From: PSRF01 sp035457105
Lineage (GTDB): Bacteria; Acidobacteriota; Blastocatellia; Pyrinomonadales; Pyrinomonadaceae
Assembly (NCBI GenBank): GCA_035457105.1
Contig: DATIBX010000565.1
Location: 7,928 to 71,927 of the forward strand
DNA length: 64,000 nucleotides
Direction of reading: 5' to 3'
This document shows positions 8,944 to 15,693 of the stretch, piece by piece (position 1 is the first letter of the stretch; every line of letters begins with the position of its first letter). The notes under the pieces were generated by a model that did no database searches, was not told where the DNA came from, and saw only the letters and a list, made by a program, of their open reading frames with translations. The translations under genes were made by a program, and so were the position numbers.

Positions 8944-9846
8944 TTATGGAAACTCGACGTTGCGCTTCTTGGCGCCCTCGATCATTTCGACTTGTTTGCG
9001 AGGTGCCGGTGGCTCTGTAGGAGCGGCCACCGGTTTGGGTTCTCTTTGCACCTGCACGCGACGAACTGGCTTTGCGTCGGCTTTCGGCTGTTCGCTCTTC
9101 ATCGAACCAGGATCTGGTACGGGAACAGCGCGTTCACCTGAAAGCAGGCCCCTCTTATCGACGCCAGGAGTTTCTTCGTCGCCCTGGTCTATCTGACTAC
9201 GCATGACCAGTTGCAACTTTCCTTCGTTGGTTGCGAGTGCAAGTTTTTCAGCCTGCTCCGGTGTAACCTGGAGCGTTACAGCTTTGACGCTGTTGGCTTC
9301 ACGTTCATTTTCGGGTTTGTCGATGTTCTGACCATTGGCCAGCACCTTGATGTTCTGCAGGACGATTTTCGAAATCGGATTCTGCATACCGGAACCTTCC
9401 CTCGGATCGATCACCACCACGACGTCAACGAGAGTACCCGGCATGATGAAGCCCGAGATTCCTGCCGCATCGTCAACCTTCACGGTCATCGCTCGATATC
9501 CTTCTGGGATGACAGCCGAAAGACCTGCCAAAGTACCTTCTGGAGCGAGACGTGATTCAGTAATCGGTTCGCGAGCTCCTACGTTAGCAATCACTACGCG
9601 ACCTGCGAGTTTCTCTGGCGAATCAAACGCACCGTCAGGGGTTGATTCCTTGGGAAACTGGACCACCATAATTTGCTCAGGAATGATCTTGGTTCCAACG
9701 GGGATTGCAACCTTCGCAACCGCAACCTTGCTGAGATTCTTTGTGTAGGCTTGAGCACTTGATAAATACTTGCTGACAGAAACAGCAGCGAGAACACCAA
9801 ATATCAGCGCTCCTACTAGGACTAGGAAAAAGCGTTTGTTTCGCAT
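8944..9846 (-). CDS. cpaB: Flp pilus assembly protein CpaB/RcpC (SAF domain)
   Basis: 300 aa. An N-terminal TM or signal helix (RFFLVLVGALIFGVLAAVSV) is followed by a SAF domain (about residues 40-105; KVAIPVGTKIIPEQI, then LAGRVVIANVGAREPITESRL) and the RcpC core (YRAMTVKVDDAAGISGFIMPGTLVDVVVVID). The C-terminal 70 residues are Pro/Lys/Arg-rich and poorly conserved. GGAGAG precedes the ATG. CpaB/RcpC is a periplasmic partner of the secretin; the SAF domain may contact peptidoglycan or glycans. It sits between the prepilin peptidase and secretin genes. Confidence 0.93.
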   Translation of the reverse strand: MRNKRFFLVLVGALIFGVLAAVSVSKYLSSAQAYTKNLSKVAVAKVAIPVGTKIIPEQIMVVQFPKESTPDGAFDSPEKLAGRVVIANVGAREPITESRLAPEGTLAGLSAVIPEGYRAMTVKVDDAAGISGFIMPGTLVDVVVVIDPREGSGMQNPISKIVLQNIKVLANGQNIDKPENEREANSVKAVTLQVTPEQAEKLALATNEGKLQLVMRSQIDQGDEETPGVDKRGLLSGERAVPVPDPGSMKSEQPKADAKPVRRVQVQREPKPVAAPTEPPAPRKQVEMIEGAKKRNVEFP

Positions 9847-9897
9847 GGGATACTCTCCGTTTCCAATCGGTCTGAACTAAAAATTGGCGCTACTTGT

Positions 9898-10425
9898 TTA
9901 CGGATGAAAAATTGCGGTCGCGATAATTGCGCCAATCGTGATGGCCGCACCGTAGGGGATAGTGAGTTTACGGTCCGCCGGGATAGCGAACTTCGGCATT
10001 TGCCAGCCTGGTAGCAAACCGACCAGGATCTGAAGGACTCGATGCATCGTCGTGGTAAAAATTCCTGATCTGATAACTGAAACGAGAGCGAGTAACCCGC
10101 CCGTCAGGACCACAACCAGAAAGGCCGGCAGGACAAGATGCGCGCCGATCACAGAACCGATCGCAGCGAACAACTTGACGTCACCCGCGCCCATGCCGCC
10201 AAAGACGTGCAACATGAACATTAGTAAAAATGCGAGTACGCAACCTCCCAGGCTGGCGACCGCGCCGGCCGCGCCGGCAAAGAAAACATTCACGGTCACA
10301 CCGCTGATCAAGGTTGCAAGTACGAATGGATTTGGAATACGGCGATACCGCACGTCGTAATAAATGATTAGTACGGCGAGCGGGATCAAAAACACTTCGT
10401 AGACAGTGGCTGTTGGACTAAGCAT
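9898..10425 (-). CDS. cpaA: Prepilin peptidase TadV/CpaA (A24)
   Basis: 175 aa polytopic membrane protein of the A24 aspartic peptidase family, the small form without the methylation domain. The first catalytic Asp is in the YYDVRYRRIPN motif (about residue 25) and the second is in the GxGD motif (GGMGAGDVKLFAAIG, about residue 97). It should cleave the leader of the two Flp pilins encoded upstream, and of the TadE-like pseudopilins. About 130 bp separate it from the pilin gene, including a strong stem-loop. Confidence 0.93.
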   Translation of the reverse strand: MLSPTATVYEVFLIPLAVLIIYYDVRYRRIPNPFVLATLISGVTVNVFFAGAAGAVASLGGCVLAFLLMFMLHVFGGMGAGDVKLFAAIGSVIGAHLVLPAFLVVVLTGGLLALVSVIRSGIFTTTMHRVLQILVGLLPGWQMPKFAIPADRKLTIPYGAAITIGAIIATAIFHP

Positions 10426-10494
10426 GCCTGACTCGGAGAATTTAAATTTTCAAGAAAAGAGGATGGGGGTTTTAAGACTGTGGGAAAGGTGGCC

Positions 10495-10527
10495 GGCGCA
10501 CCTTTGAATTTCGCTCTTAGGTGCGCC
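10495..10527 (-). terminator. Stem-loop downstream of pilin gene
   Basis: A perfect 9-bp inverted repeat (GGCGCACCT/AGGTGCGCC) with a 15-nt loop lies between the second Flp pilin gene and the prepilin peptidase gene. It has no strong U-tract after it on the minus strand, so it may be a partial terminator or an RNA-stabilising hairpin. Either would let pilin mRNA exceed that of the downstream assembly genes, a common arrangement for pilins. Confidence 0.5.
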
Positions 10528-10554
10528 AACCATCATCTGCAATCACATTGGTGA

Positions 10555-10710
10555 TTACTGGATGTAACCAGCCAAGGTGTTTATTTTTGCTCCGATTTGG
10601 GTCCCGAGGAGCTGGAAAGCCGCCACTGCCGCAAGTGCTACTAGAGCTGCTGCCACGGCATACTCGGATAGTTCGAGCCCAGTTTCATCTTTAAAGAAAT
10701 TCTTGATCAT
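10555..10710 (-). CDS. flp: Flp-family type IVb pilin (second in operon)
   Basis: 51 aa from the ATG at 10710, preceded by AAGGAGGAA at ideal spacing; a longer frame to 10761 is ignored for that reason. The Flp prepilin motif G/XXXXEY is present (ETGLELSEY, cleavage after Gly11), followed by a 20-residue Ala/Val helix (AVAAALVALAAVAAFQLLG). The mature pilin would be about 40 residues, the size of known Flp pilins. It is highly similar to the pilin at 10801-10956, differing mainly in the leader and last third, so the pair arose by tandem duplication. Confidence 0.95.
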   Translation of the reverse strand: MIKNFFKDETGLELSEYAVAAALVALAAVAAFQLLGTQIGAKINTLAGYIQ

Positions 10711-10712
10711 GG

Positions 10713-10800
10713 TCCCTTCCTCCTTTCGACGGCTTTGAGATTCGCTTGCAGCTGTTAGCAAGCAGCGGACCCGCCGCTGTCGAGGTAGCCTGCGTATGTC
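10713..10800 (-). promoter_or_regulatory. Inter-pilin spacer with two adjacent hairpins
   Basis: The spacer between the two pilin genes contains two back-to-back inverted repeats: GCTTGC/GCAAGC with an 8-nt loop (about 10744-10763) and CAGCGG/CCGCTG with a 5-nt loop (about 10762-10778). Neither is followed by a U-tract. They may act in processing or stability of the pilin mRNA. The spacer also holds the Shine-Dalgarno of the second pilin. Confidence 0.35.
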
Positions 10801-10956
10801 TTACTGAATCTTGCCAGCGAGTTCGTTGATCTTGGCGCCAATGTTGGTACCCAGAAGTTGGAAAGCGGCAACTGCGGCCAACGCCACGAGGGCTGCGGCT
10901 ACTGCGTATTCAGAAAGTTCAAGACCTGTCTCATCGCGTAAGAATCTCTTAATCAT
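10801..10956 (-). CDS. flp: Flp-family type IVb pilin (first in operon)
   Basis: 51 aa. ATG at 10956 with AAAGGAGC upstream at good spacing; TAA at 10801. The protein begins MIKRFLRDETGLELSEYAVA, with the Flp processing site after Gly11 and the conserved Glu-Tyr. It ends GAKINELAGKIQ. It is a near twin of the next pilin, with the same length and the same hydrophobic core. Both should be cleaved by the encoded TadV-type peptidase and assembled by CpaF, TadB and TadC. Which copy is the major subunit cannot be told from sequence. Confidence 0.93.
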   Translation of the reverse strand: MIKRFLRDETGLELSEYAVAAALVALAAVAAFQLLGTNIGAKINELAGKIQ

Positions 10957-10981
10957 CGTTTTGCTCCTTTAAGCTGTTAGG

Positions 10982-11263
10982 TTATGCGTTAGTGCTGCGG
11001 CGGGTAGACCACGTGATGCTTTGGGACGCACCCTCAGCTGGGTTGACTTTTACTGTTGACGGCGGAATAGCCCTGGCCGTGCGGCGGCCGAAGCCGTTGA
11101 TTCCGCTTAGCACAGCACCAGTAAGAGTCAGCAACACCAACAGCACTGTGTTGCCCTGAATCCCCGCTGTCTTTATGCTGACCAACATGGTCAGTGCTAG
11201 AAACGGTGATAGGACTACGAGCATTGCTGCTGATGCCAGATTTTTTGTGGTGTTCGTCTTCAT
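10982..11263 (-). CDS. Small two-TM membrane protein, first gene of Tad operon
   Basis: 93 aa, not recognised. Residues about 9-30 and 37-57 are hydrophobic helices (AAMLVVLSPFLALTMLVSI, then VLLVLLTLTGAVLSGINGFG). The C-terminal 35 residues are polar and basic, with a Pro-Pro. It is the first frame after the sigma-54 promoter and 25 bp before the first pilin, so it is probably translated from the pilin mRNA. No good Shine-Dalgarno is visible at its ATG. It may be a pilus accessory protein, but function is unknown and it could be weakly expressed. Confidence 0.6.
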   Translation of the reverse strand: MKTNTTKNLASAAMLVVLSPFLALTMLVSIKTAGIQGNTVLLVLLTLTGAVLSGINGFGRRTARAIPPSTVKVNPAEGASQSITWSTRRSTNA

Positions 11264-11330
11264 AGCTTTGAGGTCGTCTACTCGACCAAGTTTGAGGCGA
11301 TGGCTTAATGCCTCGCGACAGACATCACCA

Positions 11331-11347
11331 TTACAAGGGGCGTGCCA
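11331..11347 (-). promoter_or_regulatory. Sigma-54 (-24/-12) promoter of the Tad/Flp operon
   Basis: On the minus strand the sequence reads TGGCACGCCCCTTGTAA. It matches the sigma-54 consensus TGGCACG-N4-TTGCW except that the -12 GC is GT. The -24 GG and -12 G are correctly spaced. A start near 11321 would give a leader of about 58 nt before the ATG at 11263. The adjacent gene on the upstream side encodes a sigma-54 enhancer-binding protein, which supports the call. Confidence 0.7.
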
Positions 11348-11419
11348 TCGAAGGAATGCACTGAATGCTCGGTTTTGTCCGGATCTTGAGAGCTGGTTTG
11401 TAGCCCGCGGTTGACAACT

Positions 11420-11558
11420 CGCTGGACCAACCCTGTGAATAACTGATGGACCAGCGGTGATAAATCAGAAGTTTGTTGAGGTTTGATTGATGTCGCCCGG
11501 AGTTTACAACTTCAAGTCATATCGCAACCGTCTGTTGACGCCCTTCCCTGGGCCAGCG
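11420..11558. promoter_or_regulatory. Candidate enhancer sites upstream of the sigma-54 promoter
   Basis: Three related motifs of the form TGGNCCAGCG lie upstream of the -24/-12 element: CGCTGGACCA at 11420-11429 (inverted), TGGACCAGCG at 11447-11456 and TGGGCCAGCG at 11549-11558. Each is nearly palindromic around GG(N)CC. They are about 75 to 210 bp from the promoter, the usual distance for enhancer-binding protein sites. That they bind the neighbouring regulator is inference. Confidence 0.35.
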
Positions 11559-11563
11559 GGTCC

Positions 11564-11598
11564 AAAATAAAAAAGCATCCGAGCAAGGGCTCGAATGC
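11564..11598 (-). terminator. Rho-independent terminator of the sigma-54 regulator gene
   Basis: On the minus strand, about 30 bp after the regulator stop, GCATTCGAG and CTCGGATGC form a stem of nine pairs (with a G-U) around a 6-nt loop, followed by a T-rich run (TTTTTTATTTT). This separates the regulator transcript from the sigma-54-dependent pilus operon downstream. Confidence 0.85.
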
Positions 11599-11627
11599 CA
11601 GCTGGGACGAACGCTTTTTAGCAACGC

Positions 11628-13157
11628 TCAGGCGCGAAACTGCATTCCCGCATCCTCTTCTTCCTGAAGGAAGTCACCGATATCAATAGCGAGACGCTTC
11701 AACTTCTTATAGAGCGTTTGTCGGGAACCGAGCCCGAGCGCTTCACTCGTCTTGGCTACGTTACAGTCATGCCGCTTTAGCGTTTCTGTAATCACGCGAC
11801 GTTCATAGCTCTCAAGTAAGTCATCGAGACTCTCTGCCCCAGATTGAGCGCCGGCTTTTAGGTCTTGCGGACGAATTCGAGAGCTGATGTTTTCTGGTCG
11901 AATGTAACCGTCGTCATCGGCATATAAGACTAAACGCTCCATCTCGGCGGCTAACTCGCGAACATTACCGGGCCAATCGTAGGTTTCCAGTAATTGAATC
12001 GCCTCCCATGTGATCCCGTTAATGTTTCGCTCGTTCTTTCGCGAAAACAGAGTGATGAAATGAGAGATCAGAGTGGAGACGTCTTCGGGCCGCTCTCTTA
12101 AAGGTGGAACTTTTATGGTAAGCGTTGCGATTCGGTAGTAGAGATCTTCGCGGAAAAGCTTTTCTTTGACGAGTTGCTCGAGGTCCTTGTGAGTCGCAGC
12201 AATTACTCTTACGTTGACTTTCCTCGGGGCCCGGTCACCCAGGATATGGATTTCACCTTCCTGGAGAAAACGTAAGAGTTTTGGCTGTAACGTGAGCGGC
12301 AGGTCGCCAATCTCATCCAGAAACAAAGTGCCATTCTCAGCCGCTCTAATTAAGCCAAGCTGATCGGATGAAGCGCCGGTAAACGTTCCTTTGCGGTGAC
12401 CAAACAACATACTTTCGATCAATTCCGCAGGAACTGCGGAACAGTTGAACGGAACAAACTCGTTCTCGGATCGCCGGCTGATGCGGTGAATGGCCCTCGC
12501 GATCAATTCTTTTCCGGTACCGGACTCACCGTTTACCAGGACGGTCGAATCAGAATCCTTGATTCGCTCAACGTTGCGCGCTACTTCAGACATTGCCCTG
12601 CTGCTGAACACCATTCCCGGCAAAGCGTTAATAGCTCCTCCGGTTTGGGTCCGCGAGGCATTTAGTGGCGGCGCTGAGCTCAGTTGGTGCGAGTGGGCCA
12701 TGTGGGCCACGTCACCTAAAGCGTTTAACTCTTTGGCTTGAGTTTCGTTGAGCGGTCGGACGCAGCGGCCGTAAAGTACCGCGCCTTCTCGCAGCGAAGT
12801 AGGCAAGGCCAACAACAAACAGATCGCGACATCACCGACGTTCGCCGGAGTTGGTCGACCATTACTCGCCAGTGCTTCGGTTACTGCTTTTTGTCCTTCA
12901 GCCAGTTCGTCTTCTTGCAACCCCTCGGCCCACCGCAAAGTTGGTTTGCCGTCGACAGCCATTGACCAGATCGATAAACCGTAAGTCGGCGCAGTGGCTT
13001 CGACCATCAAGCTCATCTTGATGAGCGCTTCATACAACATGTCCGGTCCGCCGTTGGCGGCCTCACAGACATTTCTGATGATTGAGCTGATGGGTAGTTG
13101 TTGAGAAGTAGACTCGGCGATATCCATGCCGGGACTAAGCAGCGAAGAGTCAGACAT
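11628..13157 (-). CDS. Sigma-54-dependent transcriptional activator (GAF-like, AAA+, Fis HTH)
   Basis: 509 aa from the ATG at 13157, with AAGGA nine bases upstream (a GTG two codons earlier is less well spaced). An N-terminal GAF-like sensor region spans about residues 20-165. The AAA+ domain has Walker A GESGTGKE, Walker B TLFLDEIGDLPL and arginine fingers in REDLYYRIATL. A C-terminal Fis-type HTH follows (VAKTSEALGLGSRQTLYKKL). The sigma-54-contacting loop reads GTFTGA, not the canonical GAFTGA. There is no response-regulator receiver domain, so activation is probably by ligand or by a partner. It lies immediately upstream of the Tad locus, whose promoter is sigma-54 type, so it is the likely activator of pilus expression. 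Confidence 0.93.
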   Translation of the reverse strand: MSDSSLLSPGMDIAESTSQQLPISSIIRNVCEAANGGPDMLYEALIKMSLMVEATAPTYGLSIWSMAVDGKPTLRWAEGLQEDELAEGQKAVTEALASNGRPTPANVGDVAICLLLALPTSLREGAVLYGRCVRPLNETQAKELNALGDVAHMAHSHQLSSAPPLNASRTQTGGAINALPGMVFSSRAMSEVARNVERIKDSDSTVLVNGESGTGKELIARAIHRISRRSENEFVPFNCSAVPAELIESMLFGHRKGTFTGASSDQLGLIRAAENGTLFLDEIGDLPLTLQPKLLRFLQEGEIHILGDRAPRKVNVRVIAATHKDLEQLVKEKLFREDLYYRIATLTIKVPPLRERPEDVSTLISHFITLFSRKNERNINGITWEAIQLLETYDWPGNVRELAAEMERLVLYADDDGYIRPENISSRIRPQDLKAGAQSGAESLDDLLESYERRVITETLKRHDCNVAKTSEALGLGSRQTLYKKLKRLAIDIGDFLQEEEDAGMQFRA

Positions 13158-13618
13158 CTTCACCTATCCTTCGGGTTCTTTTAAAGCATTGATCCAAAAT
13201 GTGTGAGAGTTCTGGACCTGACTGAGTCGGGCAAGCGGTAGCATTCGGGTTGGCAATTGGTGGCCATTCCCGTAACCCAATCCCGAGTCTAAGGTCGGAG
13301 ACCAACACTGTCAACAAGTTTTAACGCGGTCGATTTGAGAGCATGATTTCCGTTCGCCCTGCGTTCGCCATTTTGCTGTCTTAAGCGCTCTTAGTTCAAG
13401 TAAATGTTCAACTTACGTAGTTAAAGCATTGAGGAGAAATATCTTTACACGCTTAAGCACGGATGCTACTGTTCGGCCACCTCGCACCTAAGTTATTGAT
13501 TTGACAATAGATTTGGACTCTTAGAAGCACATTTTGTTGGGGCTGACTTTCGACGATATCGATTATCTTGTGTGCTAACCCACGAAAGCAGATTAAGCAG
13601 ACTCTTAATTATTAAAGT
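13158..13618. promoter_or_regulatory. Divergent intergenic region
   Basis: 460 bp between two divergent genes, the sigma-54 activator on the minus strand and the phosphohexomutase on the plus strand. It must carry both promoters, but I see no clear -35/-10 pair or sigma-54 element. No strong Shine-Dalgarno precedes the ATG at 13619. No gene is evident; the frame reading back into 13873 is a shadow. Confidence 0.4.
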
Positions 13619-15013
13619 ATGACTATTCACTTTGGAACATCTGGCTGGCGCGCAGTAATTGCGGACGATTTCACGTTCGCCGCTGTGCGCCGCGTTACCG
13701 AAGCGATTTGTCTGCAATTTACCTCTGGCCAAACATCTCAGCCGCTGATCGTCGCCCATGACAGCCGTTTCCTCGGCGAACATTTTGCCGACCAGTGCAC
13801 ACAAATTGTTCAGCAGCATGGGTTTAACGCACTTCGCTGCGTTGGACCAACGCCGACGCCAGCAGTTTCGCACGCCATCAGGTCAAACAAGGCAGTGTGC
13901 GGAATCAACTTTACGGCCTCGCACAATCCTCCGGAATACAACGGGATGAAGCTCTCGACCGCGGATGGAGCTCCGGCATTACCCGGTGTCACCCAAAAAC
14001 TGGAGTCTATTCTGGCCAACTGGAATCCGAAGCAAGATCAGGTCAATCAAAGCGGAAAAACTGAGGATCATGACCCGCGAGTAGCCTATCTGGCTGATCT
14101 AAAGGACAAAATCCGCTTCGACGTGATTGCTAAAGCGAATGCGAAGTACGCCTACGATCCAATGTGGGGAACTGGTCGGAGCTACCTGGACGGTGTGCTA
14201 AGGGAACACGGACTGACAGTTACTACAATTCACGACTGGCGTGACGTCCTTTTTGGCGGACGCGCACCCGAACCTGAGGAAAGTCACCTGGATGAGCTCC
14301 GAAAGGTTGTCAGTCGGGAAAAATGTGCATTGGGTCTCGCAACCGATGGCGACTCAGACCGTTTTGGTGTCATCGATTCAAATGGCCAATTTATCACTCC
14401 AAACCAGCTCATCGCGGTTCTCTTTGATTATCTCGCTGAGTCACGAAACTGGACTGGCGGCGTAGCCCGATCGGTAGCGACATCCCATCTCGTCGATCGC
14501 GTCGCGCAGATGCGAGGGTTGCCTGTTTACGAAACACCGGTGGGCTTTAAATACATTGGAGAGTTGATCAATGAAGACAAAATCATTCTCGGCGGCGAAG
14601 AGTCGGCAGGTTTGTCAATCAAAGGTCACTATCCGGAGAAAGATGGCGTCCTTGCGTGTTTGCTCGCAGCGGAGGCAGTTGCTGCGCGCAACGCGTCATT
14701 GACTGAACAACTGGATGCGCTTTTTCAGAAGACGGGTGGACGACTTGAGTCCGGCAGAATTGGTGTGCAATTAACTCCCGAACTGATGCCGGTACTCGCA
14801 GAAAAACTGAAAGAAGAGCCCACCTCGATTGGTGGGAAAACTATCAAGTCCATCAACCGAATTGATGGGCTAAAACTAATCTTTGAGGACGGTTCATGGC
14901 TGTTGGTGCGTCCGTCGGGGACTGAACCCCTGGTACGTATTTACGCGGAATCAGAATCGCAAGAGAACATGGAGGTGCTACTTGAGCAGGGTCGCAAATA
15001 CTTACTGGGTTGA
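13619..15013 (+). CDS. Phosphoglucomutase/phosphomannomutase family protein
   Basis: 464 aa alpha-D-phosphohexomutase, which interconverts hexose 1- and 6-phosphates through a phosphoserine. All four signature loops are present: the catalytic Ser in TASHNPPEYNGMK (about residue 100), the metal-binding DGDSDRFG (about 242-249), the sugar-specificity loop GGEESAGLS (about 325) and the phosphate-binding RPSGTEPLVRIY near the C-terminus. It begins IHFGTSGWRAVI, as in the PGM/PMM family. Glucose or mannose specificity, or a GlmM role, cannot be assigned from these motifs alone. It is followed after 25 bp by a small division-type protein gene. Confidence 0.93.
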   Translation: MTIHFGTSGWRAVIADDFTFAAVRRVTEAICLQFTSGQTSQPLIVAHDSRFLGEHFADQCTQIVQQHGFNALRCVGPTPTPAVSHAIRSNKAVCGINFTASHNPPEYNGMKLSTADGAPALPGVTQKLESILANWNPKQDQVNQSGKTEDHDPRVAYLADLKDKIRFDVIAKANAKYAYDPMWGTGRSYLDGVLREHGLTVTTIHDWRDVLFGGRAPEPEESHLDELRKVVSREKCALGLATDGDSDRFGVIDSNGQFITPNQLIAVLFDYLAESRNWTGGVARSVATSHLVDRVAQMRGLPVYETPVGFKYIGELINEDKIILGGEESAGLSIKGHYPEKDGVLACLLAAEAVAARNASLTEQLDALFQKTGGRLESGRIGVQLTPELMPVLAEKLKEEPTSIGGKTIKSINRIDGLKLIFEDGSWLLVRPSGTEPLVRIYAESESQENMEVLLEQGRKYLLG

Positions 15014-15038
15014 TGAGAGGATAAAGGCGCAACGAGTG

Positions 15039-15395
15039 ATGCCGCGCGCAACCTCTCTAGGTTCCATGCAACAAATTTCTATCGATCTTATCGGTACCAG
15101 GACTGAAATCCGGCGGCGGGGCGGAATCATTCCGTCATGGGTCGTATTCGGAATGGTTCTCCTGGCAACGTTCGCCGTTTGCGTCACAGTGAACATGCGG
15201 ACTCGAGCCGAAGTGCGAGTTGCCGCTGAACAGTATTCGGTTATGCAAACTGATGTGGAATCGCTACGAGGCGTTAATCAAGTTCTCAAGTCTGAAATCG
15301 AGAGACTAAGGACTGATCCTCGAGCTATCGAGGCTGCGGCACGCGCAAAATTGAACATGGTGCACAGCAACGAGTTCGTGATTCCAGTTGAATAA
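15039..15395 (+). CDS. FtsL/DivIC-like septum formation initiator
   Basis: 118 aa from the ATG at 15039; a second in-frame ATG at 15066 would give 109 aa. It is a bitopic protein with a short cytoplasmic N-terminus, one TM helix (SWVVFGMVLLATFAVCVTV) and a periplasmic coiled coil (about residues 65-100; VMQTDVESLRGVNQVLKSEI). A conserved C-terminal motif follows: RTDPRAIEAAARAKLNMVHSNEFVI resembles the DPxxIExxAReklgm end of DivIC/FtsB proteins. Such proteins bridge early and late divisome components. It follows the phosphomutase in the same direction. Confidence 0.8.
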   Translation: MPRATSLGSMQQISIDLIGTRTEIRRRGGIIPSWVVFGMVLLATFAVCVTVNMRTRAEVRVAAEQYSVMQTDVESLRGVNQVLKSEIERLRTDPRAIEAAARAKLNMVHSNEFVIPVE

Positions 15396-15496
15396 CAGAG
15401 TTTTCATAAAAAAGGATTCTAAAATTTCCATGCCTGCCAAAGCCTGCCCTTAGTTTTTCCGCCCGACTTCCACGCAACCGGATTCCCTCCGTGTTG

Positions 15497-15526
15497 GCGC
15501 GGCTGTGACTGCCATCGCAGCCGCGC
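15497..15526 (+). terminator. Strong GC stem-loop in intergenic gap
   Basis: In the roughly 300-bp gap between the FtsL-like gene and the acyl-CoA mutase there is a perfect 9-bp GC-rich stem (GCGCGGCTG/CAGCCGCGC) with a 12-nt loop. It is followed by TCCCCTCTT, not a clean T-run, so it is a weak terminator candidate for the upstream pair. Nothing else is evident in the gap apart from an AT-rich stretch just before the mutase. Confidence 0.45.
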
Positions 15527-15693
15527 TCCCCTCTTAAGAACAGCAGAAGATAAGTTCGTCATTCTGAGGTCTACGCAGAAAACCGAGAGCCATACTCAGC
15601 CAATACTGCAGCGGACAACTCTGGTTGACTTAAAAAAACGGCGAAACTAAGATCAAATTTCTGTCGAAGTTTGCTGATCAGAAACGAGGTTCA

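Noticed and set aside
13493..13873. 126-aa minus-strand frame opposite the phosphomutase start
   Set aside because: Shadow of a strongly supported phosphohexomutase gene.
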